64,000 bases of DNA from Stratiolaelaps scimitus (GCA_019614645.1 JABWDB010000014.1:3100001-3164000), one strand, 5' to 3'; counted from the stretch's first letter, positions 1 to 10,070 are shown. The notes: generated from the sequence alone by a model not told the origin. Translations and numbers: made by a program.

Positions 1-9
1 TATTTCCGC

Positions 10-240
10 TCATCGGTGAAGTCCATAGCCGTGATGTCCAGCTTGGTATTGATGTCCTCGGTCATGTCCGTGATGTCCATGAGGATGATGAACCTTCACT
101 CCGTAAAGGAAATGGCCTCCATAATGGCCATGACCATGAGGTGCTCCGTAGTGACCTCCATAGCCTCCTCCGAAGCCCTGGGCCACAACAGTAGCCAGCA
201 GACAAGCAACTCCAATGAGCAGACTGAAGGCAACCTTCAT
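10..240 (-). CDS. Secreted His/Gly-rich peptide, array copy 1 (short form)
   Basis: A 76-residue precursor. Residues 1-20 form a signal peptide (MKVAFSLLIGVACLLATVVA) with likely cleavage before Gln-Gly. The mature part of about 56 residues is built from Gly, His and Tyr (GGYGGHYG, HGHGHYGGHF and HPHGHHGHD stretches), has no cysteine and ends in Leu-His-Arg. I chose the ATG at 240 because the signal peptide starts there; the frame stays open upstream, but that part lies between the TATA box and the ATG and reads as 5' leader. The function is not known. The composition fits metal binding, an antimicrobial peptide or a cuticle/secretion component, which is inference only. It is the first of seven minus-strand copies; the array may continue left of the window. 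It shares His-Phe-Leu-Tyr with copy 6, where the other copies have His-Phe-His-Tyr. Confidence 0.85.
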   Translation of the reverse strand: MKVAFSLLIGVACLLATVVAQGFGGGYGGHYGAPHGHGHYGGHFLYGVKVHHPHGHHGHDRGHQYQAGHHGYGLHR

Positions 241-325
241 GGTTAACTTTCGCTGATTTTTCGGGTCGAAATGGTAACACTTACTTGTTACAACTGCTTC
301 TGGCGTTCCATATTTCGCGTCGACG

Positions 326-332
326 TATATAT
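326..332 (-). promoter_or_regulatory. TATA box of array copy 1
   Basis: TATATAT on the minus strand, 86 bases upstream of the ATG. The same motif lies exactly 86 bases from the ATG in copies 1 to 6 (3240, 5707, 7905, 10071, 13304) and 158 bases away in copy 7 (15425). Fixed spacing in an otherwise drifting region supports a real core promoter and a 5' leader of roughly 55 bases. Confidence 0.65.
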
Positions 333-345
333 GCAAACGGTACAC

Positions 346-1007
346 TCACGCACAGACAAGTGAGCGCAGTTTGTTGTCGCCAAACCCAAGGACCACCACA
401 TCCAATACTGAAATGGAAAGGGACACACTTCTATGGTTCGAAGGGTCGTATACCAAAGTCCAAAAAATAGATATATATATATCTCCTGGTAGAACCAACA
501 GGGCGTATTCTGTGAGAATCTGACCTATAGGGTGCTGGTAATTATGTAAATTATGCAACGCTATGTGAGTATAAGTAACTTTCGAAATCAAGTGTTGAAA
601 ATACAGAGAAAAGGTCCAGACATCGTTTTGATGGACGATGGTAAACATTCCTTAAAAAATCCACTCGCATTTCAAGATTTTAACAATATTTGGAGTTCCT
701 CTCAAATAACTTTTCGTGATTCATCTTCTTGTCCTTTTGCATTGAAATACACACTCCTCGTCTAATCACAGCTAAACAAAGTTTTTAATTCAGTTCAATT
801 CAAATGTGATTTACTGACCGAATTGCCATTCAACAACGCTTAAGTTCTGGTGAAAAAAATAGACAAAATAAAAATTAAAGTGGGTCAAAGTCACAACGCA
901 AAATGTACAATTATACATAAATTCATTTGTGAACATACAAACACAGCTACACCTGAGTAGGTTGTTGAGTCAGCCTAAATCAGATTATCCCCATCACAAT
1001 TATGCAT
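346..1007. other. Array spacer, no gene seen
   Basis: This is the 5' side of copy 1. A block around 600-760 is repeated in diverged form at about 6060-6230, 8475-8640 and 11735-11900, so it belongs to the duplicated unit. Short plus-strand reading frames in it are conserved only as far as the DNA is. A short (TA)n run lies near 467-482. Confidence 0.5.
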
Positions 1008-2800
1008 TTACGTCTTATATTCACGGGCAAAAGTCCAAACTGAGGCGACTGATCTGATCTCACGTGGAATAGAACCCCACAGCGGCGGTAACCGGTGAAC
1101 CATAGTGTGCCTGCTGTTCTTCATAAAAACATTGGTTATCTCAAACTTTGTCGCTCGGCTGGTTAATCCGAAAGCGGCGGCGGTAAGCGGGAAGGAAATC
1201 TCCGGCGGGATGAGGTCCTTCGATATTTTAAACGGGAGCGTAGCGACGCGTGTACAGTATAGTTTGTCCACCGGTAAGAGGTTTTTGGAGGAGTATATGT
1301 CCTGAGCCGAATCCCTCCTTGTTTTTTCCAAATGTGAACCTCATGGCATCGTTTTGTAAGATCTGTGCTTTGCGGCACACGTTGCTGTATACCCCTCCCC
1401 ATACTGAGATTGCTTAGGTCAGAACTGATACGATGAGTACCCTATAAACCACTAGCAGGCCCTCGTTTGGCACACCGATGTCTCTGAGGCGTCGTAGCGA
1501 CGCAACTACCACGTAGCATTTAGGAGACAATGCTGAGAGGTAAGCTTGCCATTTTACAGTGCCTTGAAGGGTCAGACCGAGGCATTTTGTCGGGTGCGAC
1601 AATTAGCAATCTTAACCGCAGAAAACCACCGATTCAACGCGAATAGACCTCTGCGGCGGGTGGAATAACCCTAGGTTCATTTTGCTTGCATTGTCTAGTA
1701 GACCAAATGCCTTAAATATTTTAATCACTTTTTCCGCTTGCATCAGTGCTGCCTCAAGGTCAGATTGGATGTTCGACAGCCGAAGACGAAACATCAGAGA
1801 GGTATCGTCAGCATATGTTATCACTCTGCATAATCCATCCTTCGCGATTTTGAGAACAACGAAATTGATGTAGATAATGAACATAAACGGGTCTAGAATT
1901 GACCCCTGAGGAGTTCCTATGTCTACCACTTCCACGAAGATTCTGTACGACCCACTCTTACCTGTCGTCTGGTGGAGAGATACATCCGGAATCTGTCGAT
2001 AGTGTTCGCACTGCATCCAACAAGTTGTAGCATCTGAAACATAACAGCGAATGCTTCAGGCAGTTGAAAGAAGCAGTTTTATCCAAGAATATTCCAAAGC
2101 AAACTTGTTTGCCCTCCACTGAATCCACAATCTCGTGCCATAAGTGAGCGAGTTTCTTTCGCCTTTATTTTTGAATAAAGGGATCACAAAAGTCTCTTTT
2201 AGTTCACTCGGGAATGTATCAGTCCGCACAGACATGTTGAATATGCTAACGAATGGACGGGCAACGGCCAATGTTGTTATCTGTACCAGTTTGCTAGGGA
2301 TTCTTGTAGCTCCACAAGACCAGTTGGCTTTAGCAGATTCAATACTTCTTCTGATTTCATTAGGGTTAGTGAAGCTCAGCTCGAATGATGGAGGTACATC
2401 CTCCCAGACTGTTCTAAGTTCTTTTCGAATATCGGTGTGGACATTGAGTGTAGCAGTCGACCTGAACCCCACTTTTGCGACGTGCCTTTTTAGCTCATCT
2501 GCGACTGCTTCTGGGCTCTCCAGTTGCCCACCAGAGTGAAGGACAAGTAATGGAGGTAAATCCGTTTTATGCTTCCCTCTTCCTCAGGACTGGCCCTAGC
2601 TGAAACGTACCATTTTGTAGACGCTGAAATCGATCTTTGTAAAAAGTATTGCGGGTGACATTGAGGGCTCTTCTATACGTTCGAAGACTATCATAATGTG
2701 CGGTTTGAGACTCCATTGTACCATTTCTCGAATACCAGCGATACGTTTTGTTCACTTTGTATCTGAGGCGGCGTACCCCCAAAAGGCTCGGGTACACCTA
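1008..2800 (-). pseudogene. Decayed non-LTR retrotransposon (LINE), reverse transcriptase region
   Basis: Pieces of one reverse transcriptase follow each other on the minus strand in several frames. A pre-RT linker is at 2797-2567. RT fingers are at 2472-2056, ending near the motif VIPLFKNKG. The palm at 2016-1612 has GTPQGSILDPF and the catalytic YADDT at 1801-1815. The thumb at 1602-1414 starts with CLGLTLQGTVKWQAYL. A C-terminal piece at 1331-1008 has LPPLWGSIPREIRS, typical of jockey/CR1-type LINEs. Frameshifts and stops make it inactive. Its 5' end, near 2790, abuts array sequence found intact left of copies 3 and 4, so it inserted into the array spacer. Exact ends are uncertain. Confidence 0.85.
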
Positions 2801-2908
2801 GCCCTTTGGCTGATTTTGTGTGCAAATGCAGTGAGTTGGGAACCACGCAATTCAGAAATGAATTCAATTTCTTCATTTCCCATATTGATCTTTTATTAAC
2901 ATTTCCGC

Positions 2909-3154
2909 TCATCGGTGAAGTCCATAGCCATGATGTCCAGCCTGGTATTGATGTCCTTGGTCATGTCCGTGATGTCCATGTGGATGGTGAACCTTCACTC
3001 CGTAATGGAAATGGCCTCCATAATGGCCATGACCATGAGGTGCTCCGTAGTGGCCTCCATAGCCTCCTCCGAAGCCGCCTGCTCCGAAGCCCTGGGCCAT
3101 AACAGTAGCCAGCACACAAGCGATTCCAATGAGCAGACTGAAGATAACTTTCAT
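2909..3154 (-). CDS. Secreted His/Gly-rich peptide, array copy 2 (long form)
   Basis: An 81-residue precursor with signal peptide MKVIFSLLIGIACVLATVMA. It carries the five-residue insertion after Gln-Gly-Phe-Gly that marks the long form (also copies 4 and 6). It has His-Asp-Gln-Gly where most copies have His-Asp-Arg-Gly. A TATA box lies at 3240-3247 and a poly(A) signal (AATAAA on the minus strand) at 2892-2897, only about 12 bases past the stop, so the 3' UTR must be very short. A LINE relic lies in its 3' flank and a Tc1 element in its 5' flank. The function is unknown. Confidence 0.87.
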   Translation of the reverse strand: MKVIFSLLIGIACVLATVMAQGFGAGGFGGGYGGHYGAPHGHGHYGGHFHYGVKVHHPHGHHGHDQGHQYQAGHHGYGLHR

Positions 3155-3239
3155 GGTTAACTTTCGTTGATTTTCCGGGCCGAAATGGTAACACTCACTT
3201 GTAACAACTGCTTCTGTCTTTTCATATTTCGCGTCGACG

Positions 3240-3247
3240 TATATATA
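3240..3247 (-). promoter_or_regulatory. TATA box of array copy 2
   Basis: TATATATA, 86 bases upstream of the ATG at 3154. The Tc1 element inserted about 165 bases further upstream and left this core promoter intact. Confidence 0.65.
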
Positions 3248-3412
3248 CAAACGGTACACTCACGCACAGACAAGTGACCACAGTTTGTTGTCACCAAACC
3301 CAAGGACCACCACACCCAATACTGAAATGGAAAGGGACACACTTATGTCGTTAGGGGATATCTGACGGCAATTTGAAGGGTCGCACGTGCTCACACACTA
3401 ACAAGCCATATA

Positions 3413-4755
3413 CAGTAGTGTGCATAAACTTACATGCAGCTTGTTACAATAAAATGTGTCATATTTCGGGTGTGCAAAATGATAACACACCCTTAGTTAC
3501 CGAGTGTTCTCGCTGAATTGATTCTCGTTTTATTGTCCTAATCAGTACCGTGTGGCCCCGCCCTTGCTAATTATAATGTCAAAGACCCGGTTTGGCAGAC
3601 TATAAACGAGGTTTAGCAGGATCTGCTCACTGACACCTCCCCAGGCCTCCCACAGAGCGTCAATGTCATGCCATCCGAATCACGCACGTGTACTAGCGCT
3701 AGCGTGAATTGAAGCATTTTCTTATTGGAAAATAATTGGCAGTCGATGAAATCTGCTCCTAAACGGTAGTAGGTTGTTGGTCAACATCCGCCGATAATCC
3801 TCACTATTCCTTCGAGATGAGATGAAAGCGAGTGGGAGTCTGCCAAAACAGCTCCCCGAACCATAATGGTCCCGCCATCGAAGTTGCGCTTTGAGAAGTA
3901 CCGCGGCTCTTTATTTACATCATGCCAATAACCACTAAATTCATCTGGCCCGTAAAATTGAACTTCTTTTCGCCATTGAGAATGATCTAAAACAACACAG
4001 TACCTTATAGATAGATGCCCACTCACAGGATACTCTTTAAAAAACGTTACCCCAATACTCACCAATTCCCAGTCTCTGGCAATATTATTGCGGGCGAAGT
4101 TTAGTCGGGTAGTCATGTGGCGTTGTTGAACACGCGGTCTTGTTTTCATTTGCGCCCGTATTATATGCGGATAACGCTTAATTGTCCTTAAGACCGTTGA
4201 TCTATGAACCTGAAGGTTTAACTCCTCCCTGATTACTTCACAACTTATTATATATTAGTCGAATTCGAGGCCAACCGACAGATGTGCATGGCAGTTGGCT
4301 GGCTGATCTTTCGTGGACGTCCTTTGGATTTATTAATACCATACTCGACGGACTGCGTAAATAATTTTGTACTACGCGACGACTTCTGCCAATTTCTCTG
4401 GCAATTGTAACCTGAGCCTTTCCTGCTCGGTGTAAAGCAGTAATAACTGCTTTCTCTGCATCAGTAGGGTTTGAAGCGTGTCCCATGACGACAGCACTGC
4501 TTGAATGCTCAACACAAACTGGATTAATTCAGCGAGAACACCCGATAACTGAGGGTGCATTATCATTTCGCACAACCGAAATTTGACACATTTTATTGTA
4601 GCGGGCTGCATGCAACGTCATATGCTCTGTTGTTTGTGGTGTGTATGTTATTTGACACGTACATTAATCTGGTACAGAATAAATGCCTCAAATATGTGAT
4701 CTTTGTAACGATTTGTTGAAATGTAGGGGGTGCCGTAAGTTTATGCACACCACTA
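3413..4755 (-). mobile_element. Tc1-like DNA transposon, degenerate
   Basis: The ends are inverted repeats sharing AGTGTGCATAAACTTA at the left and its complement, with one or two changes, at the right (4731-4755). TA dinucleotides lie on both sides, as expected for Tc1/mariner target duplication. Total length is 1,343 bp. Inside, on the minus strand, are an N-terminal helix-turn-helix (from 4486), a catalytic core (4149-3781) with GPDEFSGYWHDV and SKRNFDGGTIMV, and a C-terminal part running to about 3540. The array sequence on either side reads continuously in copies 4 and 6 without the insert. Confidence 0.9.
3541..4486 (-). pseudogene. Tc1 transposase pseudogene
   Basis: The order of parts matches Tc1 transposases: MGHASNPTDAEKAVITALHR, then the homeodomain-like helix-turn-helix with IAREIGRSRRVVQNYL, then the DDE core. 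It is dead. The N-terminal and core segments are in different frames. In the block corresponding to the usual FQQDNASIH, the second Gln codon is TAA (3722-3724) and the catalytic Asp is replaced by Glu (3719-3721). The C-terminal end still reads LNLVYSLPNRVFDII. Confidence 0.85.
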
Positions 4756-4758
4756 TAT

Positions 4759-4791
<33 letters not shown>

Positions 4792-4944
4792 CTGGTACAC
4801 CCAAAAGAGCTCATTATATATGCTAGTATAACCCTGATCTACAAGATGTTCGTAAAGTTACGCAAACCTATAATAGTATTTGTTTGCCTAATATATTTTC
4901 TTTTACTGCCATCATGCACTTGCATATATTTGACACGTATGCAA

Positions 4945-4978
<34 letters not shown>

Positions 4979-5390
4979 GCGAGACGAAAATGATCAAGTA
5001 TTCAATCTATTGATAGTTAAAAGTCTCATTAAATAGATAAAATAAGACAGGTACAAAAACAGACTTGACAGAGGCGGAAAGTGGAATTGATATGGTGGGA
5101 TCTGCATCTAAGAGGGAAAGATCTAAGAGACTACACACAAAACTCTCTCTCTCCCTAACCATGAACCGAATTGAACAATGTCCTACAGATGTTCTAATGT
5201 GCCTAACGTATTAGTTAACTTTTAATGATTTGTTACGAAACGTCATATTAACAAGTCAGGAGTGATCAAGGTCTGGTATACCCAGCCCTTTGACTCACTT
5301 CGTGTGTATGTGTAGTGAGTTAGAAACCACTCAATTCGGAAAAAAATTCAAACTATAATTAGTATATTAATCTTTTATTAACGTTTTCGC
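4756..5390. repeat. Duplicated array spacer left of copy 3
   Basis: (TA)n runs at about 4754-4792 and 4945-4978 flank an AT-rich spacer. From about 4980 the sequence matches 7165 onwards almost base for base, up to and through copies 3 and 4. Diverged versions start near 8915, 12130 and 14210. It is a shared 3' flank of the peptide genes; no separate gene is seen. Confidence 0.7.
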
Positions 5391-5621
5391 TCATCGGTGA
5401 AGTCCATAGCCATGATGTCCAGCCTGGTATTGATGTCCTCGGTCATGTCCGTGATGTCCATGAGGATGGTGAACCTTCACTCCGTAATGGAAATGGCCCC
5501 CATAATGTCCGTGACCATGAGGTGCTCCGTAGTGACCTCCATAGCCTCCTCCGAAGCCCTGGGCCACAACAGTAGCCAGCAGACAAGCAACTCCAATGAG
5601 CAGACTGAAGATAACTTTCAT
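5391..5621 (-). CDS. Secreted His/Gly-rich peptide, array copy 3 (short form)
   Basis: A 76-residue precursor with signal peptide MKVIFSLLIGVACLLATVVA and a mature part of about 56 residues, 16 of them His. It has no cysteine and a Leu-His-Arg C-terminus. The TATA box is at 5707-5714 and the poly(A) signal at 5374-5379. It lacks the five-residue insertion of copies 2, 4 and 6. Leader and 3' flank are close to those of copy 4. Confidence 0.88.
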   Translation of the reverse strand: MKVIFSLLIGVACLLATVVAQGFGGGYGGHYGAPHGHGHYGGHFHYGVKVHHPHGHHGHDRGHQYQAGHHGYGLHR

Positions 5622-5706
5622 GGTTAACTTTCGTTGATCTTTCGGGTCGAAATGGTAACACACACTTGTAACAACTGCTTCTGTCTTTTTATATTTCGCG
5701 TCAACG

Positions 5707-5714
5707 TATATATA
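5707..5714 (-). promoter_or_regulatory. TATA box of array copy 3
   Basis: TATATATA, 86 bases upstream of the ATG at 5621, as in copies 1, 2 and 4 to 6. Confidence 0.65.
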
Positions 5715-6707
5715 CAAACGATACACTCACGCACAGACAAGTGACGACAGTTTGTTGTCACCAAACCCAAGGACCACCACATCCAATACTGAAGTGGAAA
5801 GGGACACACTTATATGCTTAAGGGGATATATACCGGTAATTTTAAGAATCACGTGCAGTCGCATACTAAAAAGCCACATATATAATATATATATATATAT
5901 AGAACCAACAGGGCACGTTCTGTGAGAATCTGACCTACAGAATGCAGTTAATTATGTAAATTACGCAACATTAAGTAGAATATAAGTAAGTTTCTAAATC
6001 AAGTTTTTGACCGATATTTTCATTTTTTTATAAAAAAACACTAGCGTGCATTTCGAGACAATCAAATTACAGAGAAAAGGTCGAGAAATCGTTTTGTCGG
6101 ACGATGGTAAACATTCCTTAAAAAATCCACTCGCATTTCAAGATTTTAACCACAGCTGCAGTTCCTCTCGAATAACTTTTCGTGATGCATCTTCTTGTCC
6201 TTTTGCATTGAAATACACACTCCTGTCTATTCACAGAAAAACAAAGAGATAATTGCTCAGAAAGCTATCTCAGAAACCGTCAAAGTTTAGCGTGGCCTTG
6301 CTGTATGACTGCGTAACTGACACAAGTAAACGTTCATTAATGAAGACAATAATTAAAAAAATATAAACAATCAACTCGTACTAAAAAGTAGCCTTACAGT
6401 TTATCACGAATTTGTTTTACCTGTATGCCTATTTATTTCGTGATTGGAAGATTATGTCTTACACCTTTTTTTGAGAGGAGGAAATTTTCTTTAACCGCAC
6501 GGACACCACCAGAGACATTCCAATCTCCATTAAAGTGTTCTGATCCAGTGCAGGGCGGTTGACGTGAATGACAAAGCGCCTCTACCTGCTAAAACCACCA
6601 TCCCCTGCTGAGAGTCTATCTCTTCCATAGAGTTGGCACGCTTGGCATTACTTCGATCTCTAGGGAAGATGCCTAGAGAACTATTTCTTAGCCTCATTGT
6701 TTTTCGA

Positions 6708-6775
6708 GCTGACCCTCAGCTGTTCCCCTATCTGACAGGCCTCAGCTCTTAACCTTCTAGGTATTACTATTTCGT
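6708..6775 (-). repeat. Dispersed SINE-tail repeat
   Basis: The minus strand carries GGTTAAGAGCTGAGGCCTGT followed by a block ending GCTGAGGGTCAGCTCGAAAA. The same unit is at 8275-8342 and 18960-19044. The ending resembles the tail of the SINE copy at 33176-33283. Confidence 0.65.
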
Positions 6776-6940
6776 AGCCTACTTTAAGTCTACTGTACCA
6801 CCTATATGCACTTTGGCAACTATGCGCGCCTACAGAAAGAGACCTTCAGAAACGGTGCGATATGCAAACTCAAGGAGGTCGTATAACCAGTACAATGCGC
6901 GAAGCCAAATGTAATTATTTCAGTAAATTACATGGATCAG

Positions 6941-7081
6941 TAAATAGTACTGCTTTCGGCTTCACTTCATAAGACGGACCCCTTTAAATGAAAATGTGCA
7001 ACGGAGGGGATCGAACCCGTGCATCTCTGTGTCTCCTCCGATTGCAAAGCGCACACGAATGCACCACGCCACCGGGCTCGA
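6941..7081 (-). repeat. tRNA-derived SINE, head and part of body
   Basis: The minus strand shows a polymerase III box A-like TGGCGTGGTGC (7061-7071) and a box B GGTTCGATCCC (7007-7017) about 45 bases apart. A body follows with CCGTTGCACAT and GGGGTCCGTCTTA. That body recurs at 33181-33225 on the plus strand. The acceptor stem does not pair, so it is not a tRNA gene but a tRNA-derived SINE head. The box matches and the shared body are seen directly; the SINE status is inferred from them. Confidence 0.7.
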
Positions 7082-7573
7082 CAAAATAATAGCCAAATAG
7101 CCATACTTGACCAAGAAAAAAAATTATACAAGCGAACTCACAATTTGAAAGCAAAATTTCTGTGAGACGAAAATGATCAAGTATTCAATCGATTGATAGT
7201 TAAAAGTCTCATTGAATAGACAAAATAAGGAAGGTACAAAAAGCCAGACTTGACAGAGGCGGAAAGTGGAGTTGATATGGTGGGATCTGCATCTAAAAAG
7301 GAAAGATCTAAGAGATTACACACAAAACTCTCTCTCCCTAACCATGAACCGAATTGAACAATGTCCTACAGATGTCCTAATGTGCCTAACGTATCAGTTT
7401 ACTTTTAATGATTTGTTACGAAACGTCATATTAACAAGTCAGGAGTAATCAAGGTCTGGTATACCCAGCCCTTTGACTCACTTCGTGTGTATGTGTAGTG
7501 AGTTAGAAACCACTCAATTCGGAAAAAAATTCAAACTATAATTAGTATATTAATCTTTTATTAACGTTTTCGC

Positions 7574-7819
7574 TCATCGGTGAAGTCCATAGCCATGATG
7601 TCCAGCCTGGTATTGATGTCCTTGGTCATGTCCGTGATGTCCATGCGGATGGTGAACCTTCACTCCGTAATGGAAATGACCTCCGTAATGGCCATGACCA
7701 TGAGGAGCTCCGTAGTGACCTCCATAGCCTCCTCCGAAACCGCCTGCTCCGAAGCCCTGGGCCACAACAGTAGCCAGCAGACAAGCGACTCCAATGAGCA
7801 GACTGAAGATAACTTTCAT
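7574..7819 (-). CDS. Secreted His/Gly-rich peptide, array copy 4 (long form)
   Basis: An 81-residue precursor with the same signal peptide as copy 3 and the long-form insertion. It has His-Asp-Gln-Gly like copy 2. The TATA box is at 7905-7912 and the poly(A) signal at 7557-7562. The segment from about 7165 to 8060 nearly duplicates 4980-5870. The 5' side from about 8060 onward is instead duplicated next to copy 6. Confidence 0.88.
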   Translation of the reverse strand: MKVIFSLLIGVACLLATVVAQGFGAGGFGGGYGGHYGAPHGHGHYGGHFHYGVKVHHPHGHHGHDQGHQYQAGHHGYGLHR

Positions 7820-7904
7820 GGTTAACTTTCGTTGATCTTTCGGGTCGAAATGGTAACACACACTTGTAACAACTGCTTCTGTCTTTTCATATTTCGCGTC
7901 GACG

Positions 7905-7912
7905 TATATATA
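7905..7912 (-). promoter_or_regulatory. TATA box of array copy 4
   Basis: TATATATA, 86 bases upstream of the ATG at 7819. Confidence 0.65.
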
Positions 7913-8274
7913 CAAACGGTACACTCACGCACAGACAAGTGACGACAATTTGTTGTCACCAAACCCAAGGACCACCACACCCAATACTGAAATGGAAAGG
8001 GACACACTTATGTGGTTAGGGGATATCTACCGGCGACTCGAAGGGTCGCACAAGCTCGCACACTAGCAAGACATACATATATATACAAATGAGCTCATTA
8101 TATGTGCCAGTAAAACCCTAAACTACAGCGTGTTTGTAAAGCAACGCAAACCTATAATAGTCTTTTCGATTGCCTAATACATTTTCTTCTAACTGCCACC
8201 ATGCGTTTGCATATATTGTACACGTACAAAAAATATATATTCTTATATATATATATATATATATAAGAGAGAGG

Positions 8275-8339
8275 CCTGAGAGCCTAAGAGCTGAGGCCTG
8301 TCAGATAGGGGAACAGCCGAGGGTCAGCTCGAAAAACAG

Positions 8340-8342
<3 letters not shown>
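8275..8342 (+). repeat. SINE-tail repeat inserted in a (TA)n microsatellite
   Basis: The repeat has AAGAGCTGAGGCCTGTCAGA and ends GGGTCAGCTCGAAAAACAG. It sits inside a (TA)n tract (about 8230-8268 and 8344-8374). The matching place in the duplicate spacer (about 13614-13675) is (TA)n only. Confidence 0.7.
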
Positions 8343-8377
<35 letters not shown>

Positions 8378-9488
8378 CCTTTTAATATCTCTGCCTCGTT
8401 TGGCTGTCAAGAGAGGAGTGTTTGAAATGTGAACTGAATATTACCAAATGTGTGTAAACTTCAAAGTAACAACGACAAAAAATCAGAGAAGAAGTTCACA
8501 AATCGTCCCATTAGAGGATGGCAATTTTGTTTGAATTGATGTCTATATTTTAATCAACGTTTGACCATATCTAAAGTATGTTTTTATAATCTTTTAGCTT
8601 TAATATTTTTCGTCATTGAAACACACGGTACCATCTATTGACAAAAAAAAAGAACAAAGAAATAAATTGCTCAAGAAGTTACGCCTGGGAGTGGTCGAGC
8701 TTTAGTAGTGGCAGCACTTTAAAACTGTATGATTAGCAAATCTACATTAACAAGTATAGGTAATTCAAATAGTAAATATACACAGTCAACTTTTACTAAG
8801 CGTAGGGAATAATAGGCGAAACAATATGAGAGATGATATTCATCCTCTGATTTAATGACATGATTAGATAAAAATATATTGTACCGCCGAAATCACGATT
8901 TGAAGTCGATGTTTCTGTGAGATGAAAATGATCAAGTATTCAATCGTGTATCGGTTGACTGTCAAAAGTCTCATTAAATACGTCGAATGAACACGGTACG
9001 AAAGCAGAATTGACCGAGGCGGAAAGTGGAGTTGATATGGTGGGATCCGCATCCAAAAAGGGAAAGATCTAAGAGGCTATGCACATCGCCCCTTCTCCCG
9101 AACCACGAACCGAATTGAACAATGTGCTTCTGGTGTCCTAATGTATCTCAATGATGTAAGTTAAAAAACAATTGAGAAACAAACAGTCAGTTTATCTTAT
9201 TTACTGGTAGTGATATTTTACTAAACCTCACATTATCAAAGGCAGGTCTTTTTCACCGTATTCTGCTAATCATTCATACGCTAATCTGTGGTCTGTAAGC
9301 AAACGTTGGTACCGAAGCAAAATTTCAATTTCGTTTCGCGTTTTTTTTTTATTTAATGACTCGCGTTGGATGCATTCAGATCTAGAATAGATACCCAAAG
9401 GTTTAAGCGTGCATATGGGAGTGCATATGTGGAGTGAATTGCAAAAATTCAAAGATATACTCAAATTCAAAGATATATTCAGAGATAG

Positions 9489-9494
9489 TTTATT
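9489..9494 (-). terminator. Candidate poly(A) signal of copy 5
   Basis: AATAAA on the minus strand, about 264 bases past the stop of copy 5. Copies 5 to 7 lost the close signal of copies 2 to 4 because their 3' ends diverge right after the coding region. An equivalent lies near 12705 for copy 6. Confidence 0.4.
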
Positions 9495-9757
9495 TCTAAT
9501 ATAAATCTCTTATTGACATACACTCATATACAGTTCTATGATGAACATCGCACCCTCCTCTCTCCAGATCGAGTAGTTGTTGTGTCACCTTTCTTTTTAA
9601 TGATTGAGATAGAAGATATGGCTTTCTCAATTTTGGTGACATAATCGATCCTAAGTTGTCGCCTACACACGGATCTCCTCACTCAGATGTCAAGTTGATT
9701 CTCGCTGATTCAGACACACTCTGTACAGGATTATTAATCTGGAAACATTCATGCTCA

Positions 9758-9985
9758 TCAGTGCAGTCCGTAGCCGTGATGTCCAGCTTGGTATTGATGT
9801 CCTCGGTCATGTCCGTGATGTCCATGAGGATGGTGAACCTTCACTCCGTAATGGAAATGGCCCCCATAATGGCCATGACCATGAGGTTCTCCGTAGTGAC
9901 CTCCATAGCCTCCTCCGAAGCCCTGGGCCACAACAGTAGCCAACAGACAAGCGACTCCAATGAGCAGACTGAAGATAACTTTCAT
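9758..9985 (-). CDS. Secreted His/Gly-rich peptide, array copy 5 (short form)
   Basis: A 75-residue precursor ending Gly-Leu-His. The final Arg of copies 1 to 4 is lost because the stop comes one codon earlier, a mark shared by copies 5, 6 and 7. It has Gly-Glu-Pro-His where the others have Gly-Ala-Pro-His, the only acidic change in the Gly/His core. The TATA box is at 10071-10078. Its 3' flank (about 9240-9757) matches that of copy 6. Confidence 0.87.
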   Translation of the reverse strand: MKVIFSLLIGVACLLATVVAQGFGGGYGGHYGEPHGHGHYGGHFHYGVKVHHPHGHHGHDRGHQYQAGHHGYGLH

Positions 9986-10070
9986 GGTTAACTTTCGTTG
10001 ATCTTTCGGGTTGAAGTGGTAACACACACTTGTAACAACTGCTTCTGTCTTTTCATATTTCGCGTCGACG

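Larger units (their letters stand above)
5727..7160. other. Array spacer between copies 3 and 4
   Basis: A spacer of about 1.4 kb with no gene. It contains a (TA)n run near 5878-5900, the repeated block at 6060-6230, a SINE tail fragment at about 6708-6775 and a SINE head at 6941-7081. The rest (6240-6700) has no recognisable content. Confidence 0.5.
8060..9757. repeat. Spacer duplicated at 13455-15039
   Basis: The spacer between copies 4 and 5 is nearly the same as the spacer between copies 6 and 7: shared tracts include AGCAAGACATACATATATAT, the block around 8400-8700 and the block around 9270-9500. Each block joins a long-form to a short-form gene. The copy here has an extra 70-base repeat at 8275-8342 that its partner lacks. 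No gene seen. Confidence 0.8.

Noticed and set aside
16..246. Plus-strand Met/Ser-rich frame starting MKSIAVMSSL, repeated opposite every array copy
   Set aside because: It is the antisense shadow of the His/Gly codons (CAT/CAC read as ATG/GTG). It looks like a signal peptide only by composition and has no promoter or poly(A) signal on that strand.
241..345. 35-residue N-terminal extension of the peptide genes (MYRLYIYVDAKY...)
   Set aside because: It starts inside the TATA region, would bury the signal peptide, is closed in copy 6 and replaced in copy 7. It is 5' leader.
7000..7081. Possible tRNA gene
   Set aside because: Box A and box B are present, but the acceptor stem does not pair and the sequence continues into a repeat body shared with 33176; called as a SINE head.
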